Shown here: positions 40,255 to 49,384 of the stretch, one piece after another | Layout of the letters: each line of letters begins with the position of its first letter | Position numbering within the stretch: position 1 is the first letter of the stretch | Assembly (NCBI GenBank): GCA_963747105.1 | Contig: CAVVEC010000012.1 | Span: 62,001-126,000 of the forward strand | Reading direction: 5' to 3' | DNA from: CAVVEC01 sp963747105 | GTDB lineage: Bacteria > Acidobacteriota > Terriglobia > Terriglobales > Acidobacteriaceae | DNA: 64,000 nucleotides | Program-made: the position numbers and the translations under genes | The notes under the pieces: generated by a model | Seen by the model: the letters and a program-made list of their open reading frames with translations, nothing else | What the model was told of the DNA's origin: nothing | Databases searched by the model: none

Positions 40255-40421
40255 GTAGTGGCTCAGTTTGATTTGTTATCCCGAGCCAGCGTTCTTTGCG
40301 CAGCGAGAGCCTGCCCTGAGCGAAGTCGAAGGGGATCTGGGCGAGCCGCGCGAAGCCTCGCGTTCTTTGCGACGCAAGAATCGCGCGTTTGGCTCGCTTC
40401 CATATCAAACGGAGCCACTAC
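40255..40421. mobile_element. MITE-like element A with 18-bp terminal inverted repeats
   Basis: Starts GTAGTGGCTCAGTTTGAT (40255-40272) and ends ATCAAACGGAGCCACTAC (40404-40421), one mismatch. 167 bp. The interior (TTATCCCGAGCCAGCGTTCT...GCGTTTGGCTCGCTTCCAT) matches the element at 53344-53485. This copy holds an extra block of about 27 bases (GCCTGCCCTGAGCGAAGTCG...) that is itself a common dispersed repeat. No coding capacity. Confidence 0.75.
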
Positions 40422-40509
40422 CCGTGCGTCACCCTGCTGGTCACCGGGGTTCCACTCCGTTTAGAATCCGTAGGCCCCATTTTGTGATGACAGGAAAGGG
40501 TGCGACGCC

Positions 40510-41842
40510 GTGATTCCACGCTATACCCGCCCGGAAATGGGCCGCATCTGGAGCGACGAAAATCGTTTCCGCACTTGGCTGGCAGTGGAAGTGGCTGCCA
40601 CCGAGACTCTGGCCGAGGCGGGCCTGGTACCGAAAGATGCGGCCAGAGCGATCCGGGAGCGCGCCGACTTCAATTTGCAGCGCATCCAGGAGATCGAAGC
40701 TGAAGTGCGGCATGACGTCATCGCCTTCACTACCGCGGTGGCGGAAATTGTCGGCCCCGATGCGCGCTGGTTTCACTACGGGCTGACATCGAATGACGTG
40801 GTGGATACGGCGCAGGCGCTGCTGATCGGTCAGGCTTCCGCGATCATTGCCGCTGATCTGGCGCGGCTTTCCGAAGTCCTCAAGCGGCGAGCCTGGGAGT
40901 TCAAGGACACGCCCATGGTCGGCCGCACCCACGGGGTCCACGCCGAACCCATCACTTTTGGCTTCAAGCTCGCCAACTGGTATTCCGAAACCCAACGCAA
41001 CATTCAACGATTTCGAACGCGCCGCAGAGGACATGCGCGTGGGCAAGTTTTCCGGCGCCGTAGGAACCCTGGCCCACCTCAGTCCTGAACTGGAGGAGAA
41101 GATCTGCGCCCGGCTGGGATTGAAGGCGGCTGCAGTTTCCTCGCAGGTGATTCAGCGCGACCGCCATGCTGCCTACCTGGCGACGCTGGCAGTCATTGCA
41201 AGCACACTGGAGAAGATCGCCACCGAAATTCGCCATCTGCAGCGAACCGAAGTGCGGGAGGCTGAAGAGTTTTTCAGCGAGAAACAGAAGGGCTCTTCCG
41301 CCATGCCCCACAAACGCAATCCGGTGACCTGCGAGCAGATCAGCGGCCTGGCGCGGGTGGTGCGATCGAACGCGCAAGCAGGCTTTGAAAACGTCGCCCT
41401 GTGGCACGAGCGCGACATTTCCCATTCTTCCGCGGAACGCGTCATCATTCCCGATTCCACCACCCTGGTGGATTACATGCTGCAAAAGACAGCCAATCTG
41501 GTGGACACCATGTTCGTCTATCCAGAGCGCATGAAGGCTAACCTGGAGAGCACCGGCGGGTTGGTTTTCAGCGGACAGTTGCTGCTCGATCTGGTGGAGC
41601 ACGGTGTTTCGCGCGAGGACGCTTATCGCATGGTGCAGATGCACGCCATGCGTGCCTGGAAGGAAGGTCTGAATTTCCGTGACCTGGTATTGCATGACAA
41701 AGAAATTACCCGTCGTGTGCCTCGCCAGCAGATCGAACATGCGTTTGACCTGAAACGCCAGTTGCGCAACATTGACCGGATCTTTGCGCGGGTATTCCCA
41801 GGCCAGCCCACTCCCGCCAAAGCCCGCGGGCGGAAACGCTAG
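40510..41842 (+). CDS. purB: Adenylosuccinate lyase PurB, one frameshift
   Basis: Fumarase/aspartase superfamily enzyme acting twice in purine synthesis (SAICAR to AICAR, and adenylosuccinate to AMP). Start GTG 40510 gives MIPRYTRPEMGRIWSDENRF, typical. Conserved parts: FHYGLTSNDVVDTA, TPMVGRTHGVHAEPITFG, and the signature GSSAMPHKRNPV with catalytic Ser. Between ETQRNIQRF and ERAAEDMRVGKF the frame shifts at about 41016 (one extra C in TTTCGAA). Restored length is about 443 residues, as expected. An essential purine gene, so a sequence error is likely. Confidence 0.94.
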
Positions 41843-41898
41843 TTCTGCGGACTTTCGGTTGAAGCTGTTTGTCGGCAACTCAAGGGAGGCTTACCGCA

Positions 41899-42837
41899 AT
41901 GCCGAAGATCGCCCCCTCACTCCTTATTGCAATTTGCTGTCTCCCGCTTCTAACCGGGCCAACTCCTTCTGCTCCTGCGCCCGCTTCTAGCGACAAGGCC
42001 GTCGCACCGTCCAAGGCTGCTGCGAACCCCGCAGTGGCGGATGGCTCCAAGAGCGCTATGACTCCCGCGCCCGCTCTGAAAGATCAGGCGTGGGGACTGC
42101 TGCTGAAGGGCACCCAGGAACGCGGCACGGAAAAACGCGCTACGGCTGTGCGAGTACTTTCGTTGTTGAAGGGTGACGCGAGGGCGGCGGCGTTAGCTAC
42201 CCGCGCGCTGGAAGACGGCAAACCACAAGTGCGCATGGCAGCAGCCTTCTCGCTGGGAGAATTGCATGCAACCTCCGCCATCCCCAAGCTAGAGGCGGTG
42301 GCTCTATCCGATAAAGAGCCATCTGTTGTACTCGCCGCTGCCCATTCGCTGTTAACGATGAAGGATAAAGGGGGATATGAGGTGTTCTACGATATCCTCA
42401 CCGGAGAACGCAAGGGCGGCAAGGGTTTGGTGGCGGGTCAACTCGAAACCCTGAAAGATCCGAAGCAGATGGCAGTGCTCGGTTTCCAGCAAGGGATTGG
42501 GTTTGTCCCTTTCGCAGGAATCGGCTACACCGCCATCAAGACCATCTTGAAGGATGACAGTTCGCCTGTCCGAGCAGCAGCCGCGAAGGTCCTGGGCGAG
42601 GATCCCGATCCTGCCACCGAAAACGCGCTGCTGCAGGCGGCGACCAACGATAAAAGCGCGTTGGTTCGTACCGCCGCCTTGGACGCTCTCGCCCAGCGTG
42701 GGAACCCGGCGGTAATCGGCAGGATTGCCCCAGACCTGTCTGACGAGAAAGATTCGGTGAAATACACCGCCGCCGCAGCTATTTTGCATTTGAGCCACAT
42801 CGAGCAGCACAGGAAGGCAGCGCAAGGCAATAAATAA
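41899..42837 (+). CDS. Secreted HEAT-repeat protein
   Basis: ATG 41899 follows GGGAGG by ten bases and opens a signal peptide (IAPSLLIAICCLPLLTGP). A low-complexity Ala/Pro/Ser linker is followed by HEAT repeats: ALEDGKPQVRMAAAFSLGELHATSAIPKLEAVAL, SSPVRAAAAKVLGEDPDPATENALLQAA, SALVRTAALDALAQRGNPAVIGRIAPDL. 312 residues. Possibly a periplasmic scaffold; function unknown. Confidence 0.78.
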   Translation: MPKIAPSLLIAICCLPLLTGPTPSAPAPASSDKAVAPSKAAANPAVADGSKSAMTPAPALKDQAWGLLLKGTQERGTEKRATAVRVLSLLKGDARAAALATRALEDGKPQVRMAAAFSLGELHATSAIPKLEAVALSDKEPSVVLAAAHSLLTMKDKGGYEVFYDILTGERKGGKGLVAGQLETLKDPKQMAVLGFQQGIGFVPFAGIGYTAIKTILKDDSSPVRAAAAKVLGEDPDPATENALLQAATNDKSALVRTAALDALAQRGNPAVIGRIAPDLSDEKDSVKYTAAAAILHLSHIEQHRKAAQGNK

Positions 42838-43077
42838 GAAAGCGCGGCCATAGGACTAGTTGACATACCGCTGACAAGTTCCCATCTGTTGGCTCTTTCC
42901 GGATCGCTTCCAGCGCTGCGATCAGCGGTTCGGCCGTTCTTGGCATACAAGTCTTTACACTCTTGTCCGGTGTTCACGCATCCAATGAATTAACTAACCG
43001 GTTAGTAAAGTGATCTGCAGGGAAACTTTTCTTCCGCTACAGGGTTTGTTCCTGCAGAGAGGATGGAGGATCGATGT

Positions 43078-43838
43078 ATGAAGCAGGTTCTTCGAGTTGT
43101 AGGTGTGTTTCTCCTGGTAGGCGTTCTCAGCACGGGCCTGGTCGCACAAACAGCCAGCGCCAGCCGGAACGATGCCAAAATTCAATCTAAGGTCGCACAG
43201 CAGCTTGCAGGAAAAAAAGAATTTCAGCAGGTCTCAGCGACGGTTGAGGAGGGCATGGTTACCCTCACCGGCAGCGTGGATCTTTATCAGCAGAAGCTGG
43301 ATGCTGCCAAGAAAGTTCGCAAAATCGAGAGCGTGCAGGGTGTGCGCAATCTGATCGCCGTCAATGGCAAGGACGTGGCTGACGCCGAACTCGCGACGCA
43401 ATTGGATCGCAAGCTCTACTACGACCGCATGGGCTACGACAATCTGTTCAACTTCGTCACCGCGTCGGTCGAAAATGGCGTGGCAACCCTGAACGGCGAA
43501 ACCCGACCGATGTTGACCGCGACTCCGCTCTGGCGTTGGTCAATACCACTGCCGGCGTAAAGGATGTGGTCGAACAACATCCAAGTCGCGCCAGTCTCGA
43601 ATTTTCGACGACAGATCCGCATCCGCGCTCATGCAGGCGATCTATCGTGATCCCGTGCTCGGCCGCTATGCCATTGACCCAGAGCGCCAATCCGGATCGT
43701 CGTGGACAAGGGCACAACTGACCCTCTACGGCACCGTAGGCAACAAGATGGACAAAGCAAATTGCGGGAATCCGGGCCGGCCAGGTGTTCGGAGCCTTCA
43801 GCGTGCAGAACAACCTGGAAGTAGCGAAGAAGTCCTAA
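43078..43838 (+). CDS. Secreted BON-domain protein, frameshifted
   Basis: Signal peptide VLRVVGVFLLVGVLSTGLVAQ. Successive BON domains: DAKIQSKVAQQLAGKKEFQQVSATVEEGMVTLTGSVDLYQQKLDAAKKVRKIESVQGVRNLIAV, then DAELATQLDRKLYYDRM...ASVENGVATLNGETR, then RIRIRAMQAIYRDPVLGRYAIDP and RIVVDKGQLTLYGTVGNKMDK. The reading frame changes near 43500, 43580, 43690 and 43760. BON domains bind phospholipid surfaces (OsmY-like), so it is likely a periplasmic or outer-membrane-associated stress protein. A strong terminator follows. Confidence 0.85.
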
Positions 43839-43865
43839 CCTCGGCGAGCGGGATGAGAGGCCAAG

Positions 43866-43891
43866 GGCGCGGCTTCGGCCGCGCCTTTTTT
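43866..43891 (+). terminator. Rho-independent terminator
   Basis: GGCGCGGC-TTCG-GCCGCGCC followed by six T. A perfect 8-bp GC stem with a UUCG tetraloop, 28 bases after the BON gene. Confidence 0.93.
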
Positions 43892-43904
43892 CATTTTGGC
43901 GCAC

Positions 43905-44324
43905 TCACCTCGCCGGGGTGTGTTCGAAGGGAAGCTTGGTATAGCGCGCCTTCTCCACCTCGATCATCAAGGCCACCCGCCCCTCAGGGCTCCGAAAAGG
44001 AAACGGCTTGCCGGTATACTTGTGCGAGATCGGGTCCATGACTTTCAAGTCGGGGTCTGGCCGCCGTTTGACAACGCGGCCGCGAATCTGCACTGCCGAG
44101 TAGGGATCGTGGAAATCCACGATGGACAAGGCAAGTCGCGGGTCGCGCCGCGTGTTCTTGGCTTTAAGCGAGGTTTCACCGGTACAGATGACGATCCGGT
44201 CGCCTTCCCGGCCGACCCAGACCGGCACGGACTGGGGAGAACCATCTGGCATCAGCGTGGCCAGATGGGCGAAGTTGGGACTGTCTATCAACTGCTTGAC
44301 CTCTAGCGATAAAGGAATAGCCAT
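43905..44324 (-). CDS. PPOX-class F420/flavin-dependent oxidoreductase-like protein
   Basis: Split-barrel flavin fold: NFAHLATLMPDGSPQSVPVWVGREGDRIVICTGETSLKAKNTRRDPRLALSIVDFHDPYSAVQIRGRVV. The pattern ATLxPDGxPQxxPVW and NxRRDPRxALS is that of the PPOX-class TIGR03618/TIGR03668 proteins that bind F420 or FMN. 139 residues, normal. An alternative is a heme-binding relative; the substrate is unknown. Confidence 0.88.
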   Translation of the reverse strand: MAIPLSLEVKQLIDSPNFAHLATLMPDGSPQSVPVWVGREGDRIVICTGETSLKAKNTRRDPRLALSIVDFHDPYSAVQIRGRVVKRRPDPDLKVMDPISHKYTGKPFPFRSPEGRVALMIEVEKARYTKLPFEHTPAR

Positions 44325-44355
44325 AATCTCCTCTTTTCAGGTGCTGCCTGCCACT

Positions 44356-45102
44356 CTACAGCCGATTGATCAGCGACGCCACATACCCCGCCCCGAAACC
44401 GTTATCAATGTTCACCACGCTCACATTCGACGCGCAGGAATTCATCATTCCCAGCAAAGCCGCCACTCCCTTGAATGCCGCGCCGTAGCCGACGCTGGTC
44501 GGCACGGCGATGACGGGAACACCAACCAGCCCGCCCACTACGCTGGGCAGCGCGCCTTCCATGCCCGCGCACACGATGACCACGCGAGCCCGCGTCAGCG
44601 TTCCGCGGTTCGCCAGCAGGCGGTGAATCCCCGCCACACCTACGTCGTAAAGATGCTCGACGTCGTTGCCCATGACTTCGGCGGTGACCACGGCCTCTTC
44701 CGCCACTGGAATATCGCTGGTTCCGGCCGACACCACCGCGATCGTTCCCTTGCCATATTTCTTTGCGTCCCGCTGCAGCACGATCGCCCGGGCAAGTTCG
44801 CGATATTCCGCCTTACGCACCTTCTTTCTGACCGCCGCAAATTGCTCTTTGCTGGCGCGCGTGGCCAGGATATTGCCTCCATGCTGGGCCAGCCGCGAAA
44901 AAATCTGCGCCATCTGGGCCGGTGTCTTCCCTTGCCCGAAGACGACTTCCGGCATTCCGGCGCGCAGGGCCCGATGGTGATCGACTTTGGCGAATCCGAG
45001 GTCTTCAAACGGCAGATGCCGCAGGCGCTGCACGGCGTCGTCGGGCGACAGCTTGCCTTGGCGCACCTGCTCGAAAAGTTTGCGGATGGATTCAGCGTTC
45101 AG
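44356..45102 (-). CDS. larB: LarB, pyridinium-3,5-biscarboxylic acid mononucleotide synthase
   Basis: LarB carboxylates and hydrolyses NaAD in the synthesis of the nickel-pincer cofactor. Family signatures: LRHLPFEDLGFAKVDHHRALR, GMPEVVFGQGKT, IAVVSAGTSDIPVAEEA, VIVCAGMEGALPSVVGGLVGVPVIAVPTSVGYGAAF, and NIDNGFGAGY. The usual N-terminus MNxESLRxLLEQVxxGxLS is present as NAESIRKLFEQVRQGKLS only if translation begins upstream of GTG 45066, at CTG 45102. No ATG, GTG or TTG is available in that extension. LarC and LarE are not in the window. Confidence 0.9.
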   Translation of the reverse strand: MNAESIRKLFEQVRQGKLSPDDAVQRLRHLPFEDLGFAKVDHHRALRAGMPEVVFGQGKTPAQMAQIFSRLAQHGGNILATRASKEQFAAVRKKVRKAEYRELARAIVLQRDAKKYGKGTIAVVSAGTSDIPVAEEAVVTAEVMGNDVEHLYDVGVAGIHRLLANRGTLTRARVVIVCAGMEGALPSVVGGLVGVPVIAVPTSVGYGAAFKGVAALLGMMNSCASNVSVVNIDNGFGAGYVASLINRL

Positions 45103-45210
45103 CAGCAGACAGCCTCAGCAATCAGCCTTCAGTGACGAAGCCTAGACTTGCTATTTGCTGGAGCGCAGAACGGCTATTCCTCGTCGACCTGCGCGCGGCG
45201 GCACGACAAA

Positions 45211-46837
45211 TCAGGTGAATGCTGACTGCTGAGTCCCAACTGCGGCTCTGGAAATTTCCGTGCTCGGCGCGCGTTTCTTTGCGGCTGGAGCGAAGCTTGC
45301 GGATGAGTTCGCCGCAGGCTGTAGCGCGCTTTCCCCGGCTTCGTCAGGATGGGCTAGGAACAGATGCCGAAGCACGCTCCGGCTCACCCATCCCCGGAGA
45401 TAGGCATCGTAGAGTTCGCTGCCCAGGCAGTAGCCCAGTTTCTGGGCGGTGGCGTCAAATTGGTCCGATCGCCGCGCAGCGCGGCCTGTACGACATTCTG
45501 GCAAGCCTCTCGCGAGAAGTCGCAGCCGTCCTCATCGCGCACTGCCGGCCGTGCCGGATACAACACCCGCGAGCCAAAGTAGGCCAGCGCATGCTCCAGC
45601 GCGGGCATAGAAGCGGTCCACGGATCGCGGTGCGCTACGGCATGGCCGTTGCGGCGCAGAGGCAACCCACGGCAGGCATGATGCAGGAAGCGCGCGGCTT
45701 CTTCCGCCGCGTACATCATTTGAAATTCGCGCACATAAAACGCGTTGATCGAGGGCAGATATACGCTGCCGCGCGCTTCCACTCGCTGCAGCATTGTCTC
45801 TATTTTTCGGCTTCCCGGCACTGCCGCGCATAAGCAGGTGGCGCAGGCGTGCATCGGAAGAGCCGCAGTACACTTCCGGCAGCAGGTCCACCAGAAATTT
45901 CGGCTGCGTGCCGTTGTGCGAGGCATAGCGGTTGATGTCGAGAAAGCGCAGCAGGCTGTCGATCAGGTTATAGATGGTGGGACCGAGTCGGGCTCCTGTC
46001 ATCTTCGCTCGGCCCCAGCGGCTCAAGTGCAGAGGCGGTAGCTTTCGTATTTCTCCAGCGGCGTGGAATTGAAAACGCAGACCACATCGTCGCTGACCCG
46101 CACGGCTTCCACGCGCTCCTGCCGTTCGCCGGCGGCCCGCCAGTACAAGCGCATCCACATTCTGCAGAACGGTGAGCAGCTTGCTCTCCCGGCAAATGCT
46201 CGCGCAGCAGGCGGGGAAGATGGCCGGGCGCCAAGTGGGATTCGCCAAACAACACCAGGATCACGGCATTGGGATGCCGCTGGCGGATTTCCGCGATCTT
46301 GTCGCGGCGTGGCGGTCGCGCGCGCCGATCTTGCGCAGATCTTCGCGCGGCATGCAGTCGAGACCGTAGATGGCTTCGCCGTGCTCGCGCGCCGTCACCA
46401 GCAATTCATAAAACGGCGCCCAGTCGTATCCCCAATCGAGTTCGAAGCGAATGCGCTGGCGCAATTCGGCTTCGTCGATTTCGCGTCGCCACCATTCTTC
46501 CAGAATATGCTGATGCGCGGGCAAAGATCGTTTCCACTCCCAGCACTACCGGACGATCCCCCGGCTGGGCCCGCTCTTCAAACAGAGTTGCGGCAAAACG
46601 CTGCGCCGCAGGCAGGGCATGGTAGTCGCCGATCAGAATGACGTCGGCGGCGCGGATCGTGGCCTCAGTCGTCAGAATCGATAATGGAATCATAAGAGCG
46701 GAAGGCATGGCTGAAATCCCGCAGATATTTTCGGCGTCCGCTGGAATCGGTTGGCCCGGATCTCGCGTTCCACGCCAGCCAACGCGTGCAACTGCGCCTC
46801 ATTGCGGCGTGATCCGAAGAGTGGTGGTGGTCGCCAT
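45211..46837 (-). pseudogene. ChaN-like (Tiki/DUF399) protein, multiple frameshifts
   Basis: Fragments in all three frames line up: ADVILIGDYHALPAAQRFAATLFEE, ILEEWWRREIDEAELRQRIRFELDWGYDWAPFYELLVTAREHGEAIYGLDC, NAVILVLFGESHLAPGHLPRLL, then MTGARLGPTIYNLIDSLLRFLDINRY and a C-terminal part ending KLGYCLGSELYDAYLRGWVSRSVLRHLFLAHPD. The GDYHA and GESHLAPGHLP motifs are those of the ChaN/heme-binding-uptake Tiki superfamily (conserved His/Glu). At least five indels; intact length would be about 530 residues. Confidence 0.72.
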
Positions 46838-46983
46838 ACGTCAGCTGTTCGTCGTTCGTCGTTGGTCACTCGTCTTTGCCACAGCACTTGATGCTCCACG
46901 GTCTGCAAACGACCACCGACCAGCTACTTGCTTGACTCTCTCGTCCTGCGCTCCCTATGCTCAGAACTCGCCAGGAGCTCGCC

Positions 46984-47597
46984 TTGCCCAACCATCCGCC
47001 TCAGAATCTGACGGTCGCCACGACTGGCGCCAGCGGTCGCTTTGTTCCTCCGGCACTTTCTGCTCGCGGTCGAACGCGATCGGCGCGTCCAGACCGTCAA
47101 CTTCATCGCCTCCGACAGCGCCCTGCGCGTCATGGCCGAGGAGCTCGGACTGCGCGGCCGCAGCAACCTGGTCGGCCAGATTCTCGGCAAAGCCCGTAAG
47201 GCCTCGCGCAAAATTCAGCAGCAGGCGAACGCCGACATTGGCGCCAACATTGCCAGCGGCTCTTATCCCGCCGACGCCATGGTGGTCATCCCATGCAGCG
47301 TGGGGACGCTGGCCCGCATTGCCAATGGCATCGCTTCGCATCTCATCGAGCGCGCCGCCGACGTTTGCCTGAAAGAGAAGCGTCCGCTGGTGCTCTGCGT
47401 GCGCGAGACGCCGCTCAACAAAATCCACATCCGCAACATGTACCGGGCCGCCGACGCCGGCGCGACCGTCTTCCCGCTCATCCCCGCCTTCTACAACCGG
47501 CCCAGCCAGCTTAGATGCCATGGCTCGCGAGTTCGCCTACCGCGTGCTCGCCCACATCGGCCTGCCTCAACCTGACGCCTATCGCTGGAAAGGCTGA
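46984..47597 (+). CDS. UbiX-like flavin prenyltransferase, frameshifted
   Basis: Makes prenylated FMN for UbiD-type decarboxylases. After TVATTGASG the frame shifts near 47037; FLRHFLLAVERDRRVQTVNFIASDSALRVMAEELG continues, then ADIGANIASGSYPADAMVVIPCSVGTLARIANGIASHLIERAADVCLKEKRPLVLCVRETPLNKIHIRNM, the UbiX core. A second indel near 47513 leads to AMAREFAYRVLAHIGLP. TTG 46984 has AGGAG six bases upstream and is the best start; restored length is about 204 residues. In an organism with the futalosine pathway it may be the UbiX-like partner (MqnM-type) of the late decarboxylation step; this is inferred. Confidence 0.85.
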
Positions 47598-47744
47598 AAG
47601 ATCAATTACTTAGACGAGTCTCGTAATTTCTCGGGGGAGATCTAAGTGTAGAAAAATTGACATCTCAGGGGGAGATGACGAAAGGAACGTGACTACCGCG
47701 AAGCTTACCACGGAAAGCCCCAAATTGACGATTGATGTAGTTGT

Positions 47745-48092
47745 ATGAAAGAGATCCCCATTTCCGAATTCCGGGCCAAGTGCTTGGCCCTTCTCAGGCA
47801 AGTGCAAAAAACAAAGAAGCCAATTCGGATCACCCGGTTCGGCAAAGCCATCGCAGAGATAGTTCCAGCGGCACCAATGCGATCAACCGACTGGATGGGT
47901 TCGATGAAGGGCAGCATCGAAATTCTCGGGGATATCGTCTCTCCGGCTAGCGAGGAAGGCAATTGGGAGGCGCTGGGCGACGAAATCGGCCAGGGCATCG
48001 AACAGGCCGAGCGCAGCGAATTTGTGGACGGCCCGAGGACCTTCGCCAAGATTCGAGAGAAGAGCGCAAGACGAAGACGCGGCAAGGGATGA
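47745..48092 (+). CDS. Phd/YefM-type antitoxin, apparently without a toxin
   Basis: N-terminal PhdYeFM fold: MKEIPISEFRAKCLALLRQVQKTKKPIRITRFGKAIAEIVPA. The typical toxin-wrapping tail follows (DWMGSMKGSIEILGDIVSPASEEGNWEAL). Then about 38 extra residues (GDEIGQGIEQAERSEFVDGPRTFAKIREKSARRRRGKG) resemble the C-terminal part of ParD-type antitoxins. No PIN or RelE toxin follows; the next 90 bases are non-coding. 115 residues. Confidence 0.8.
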   Translation: MKEIPISEFRAKCLALLRQVQKTKKPIRITRFGKAIAEIVPAAPMRSTDWMGSMKGSIEILGDIVSPASEEGNWEALGDEIGQGIEQAERSEFVDGPRTFAKIREKSARRRRGKG

Positions 48093-48127
48093 TGCCGTCG
48101 CTTCCGAGGCGCTTCTCTAGGATAATG

Positions 48128-48156
48128 CCCACGTTTCGCAAACCGCGAAACGTGGG
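48128..48156. repeat. CCCACGTTTCGC hairpin (REP-like)
   Basis: Perfect 12-bp inverted repeat CCCACGTTTCGC / GCGAAACGTGGG around a 5-base loop. It shares the CCCAC...CGC outline with the hairpins at 60207-60245 and 60619-60657. It may also act as a terminator for the antitoxin gene. Confidence 0.6.
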
Positions 48157-48180
48157 ACACCGATTCACCAGCCCGTGGCC

Positions 48181-48447
48181 CTAGGCCGATTTCGCTAAGC
48201 CACCGGTCTCGAGATTTAGGTTTTCCTTGAGCGAGGTGGCTACCGTCGCGAAAGCTCTGCCGAAGTTTTCAAACTCAGCGACAGTCAGCTTCGCCTGTTC
48301 TCTGAGCGCGGGCGACATGATATCCGTCCCCCGCGTCACGAGCTGTCCGCCATCTGCCAATGTGAGGACACGGGCGATCAATGCTGCCAGTGCCTGATAT
48401 TGGTTCCAGTAGCTTTCAGGGTCGAGAGCTATCTTGGGTATATTCAT
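48181..48447 (-). CDS. Hypothetical small protein at the end of the PatG-like operon
   Basis: ATG 48447 with AAAAGGAG upstream gives an 88-residue, Cys-free, largely helical protein (MNIPKIALDPESYWNQYQAL...). Two helices are moderately hydrophobic (QALAALIARVLTLA, AFATVATSLKENL). It lies about 235 bases downstream of the second PGFTAEA peptide on the same strand. No family recognised; it could be an accessory or immunity-type protein, but this is a guess from position. Confidence 0.6.
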   Translation of the reverse strand: MNIPKIALDPESYWNQYQALAALIARVLTLADGGQLVTRGTDIMSPALREQAKLTVAEFENFGRAFATVATSLKENLNLETGGLAKSA

Positions 48448-48683
48448 TGCTTCTCCTTTTGGCACTCATCGTGCCTCGCTACGCTTTGTTCCATATTTTG
48501 CTATGGAGTTCGTTGTTCATTGCAAGTCAGTCAGTTGTTCTTGCGGACGACTTAAGCGTCTCGCTCCGGTGAACAACGCATTCACAGCCGGTTGCATTCG
48601 AAGAAATTGGCAACGTGGCCAATCACCAAATTAGGTCGCGGTCGCTTTGGCAATGCTCTGAGCATCCGTACCGGCTATTAAGG

Positions 48684-48923
48684 TCAGCAAAGCCAAAGCC
48701 TGCACCTTCCGTTGCTGGCGTAACGTACGCATATGCAGCCCCCGTGAATATGGCCCGGAGGTATGCGTCTGTACGCAGGGACGACTTCCGAGCCCCGAAC
48801 GAGGTCCTCCGAGGTCTGGGCGCGTCTGTCCCCGCGCCCTACAAAACCAAAAACAGAGTCTGCGGTAAGCCCGGTGGCTGTCCTGTGCAGCGATGCTTCT
48901 GCAGTAAATCCTGGTGTGGTCAT
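48684..48923 (-). CDS. Small peptide with PGFTAEA block and Cys-rich tail (peptide 2)
   Basis: 79 residues. ATG 48923 is preceded by GGAGG with a 6-base spacer. The start MTTPGFTAEASLHRTATGLT matches the start of the peptide encoded at 49099-49350, and both contain an ADSV word shortly after. The C-terminus has four cysteines in 19 residues (HGGCICVRYASNGRCRLWLC). A conserved N-terminal block plus a variable, Cys-rich C-terminus is the layout of precursor peptides. Proteases of PatA/PatG type are encoded just upstream. A precursor role is inferred, not shown. Confidence 0.7.
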   Translation of the reverse strand: MTTPGFTAEASLHRTATGLTADSVFGFVGRGDRRAQTSEDLVRGSEVVPAYRRIPPGHIHGGCICVRYASNGRCRLWLC

Positions 48924-49098
48924 TTCTGGCCTCCTCTCTTTGCGATCATCCGATTCAATAGTCATAAGCGCGCGGGTTCGTAGCCAAGGCAGGAGCTTCC
49001 GAGCCGGCCTGTCCGCCCCCTTTTGTGTTCGGACACTCGAATGCACTTTAGCCCGCCGCGCCAAGGCTACTGTTACCAGTAGTATTCGATGTCGCCCG

Positions 49099-49350
49099 TT
49101 ACGGTGGTCCCAATCCCAAAAACTTTCGCGGAGCATTGCAGGCAACGGCAATGCGGCCAAAGTCCCCCAGGCTCGGAGCACCATGTACCCCTCGGACAGC
49201 CTTGGGACTCGCTCCCGGGGGACAGGTCGGTCGTTGCCAGCTAGGAGTGACAGAGTCGGCGGACAAATGCTCCTCAACCGGCGCGTGTGTGTGGAAAAAC
49301 GCCGCCCGATTATACATTGCGGCCTCAGCCGTAAATCCTGGCAGTCTCAT
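49099..49350 (-). CDS. Small peptide with PGFTAEA block (peptide 1)
   Basis: 83 residues; ATG 49350 follows AAGGAG with a 7-base spacer after the A. It begins MRLPGFTAEAAMYNRAAFFH and contains LSADSVTPSW. The C-terminal half is Pro/Gly/Arg-rich (RPTCPPGASPKAVRGVHGAP) with only two Cys. A frameshift in the C-terminal half is possible given the rest of the window. It lies 34 bases after the stop of the PatG-like gene, so it is in the same transcription unit. Confidence 0.7.
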   Translation of the reverse strand: MRLPGFTAEAAMYNRAAFFHTHAPVEEHLSADSVTPSWQRPTCPPGASPKAVRGVHGAPSLGDFGRIAVACNAPRKFLGLGPP

Positions 49351-49384
49351 GTTGGATCTCCTTGTCTGTTTAGCGTTTTCAGAT

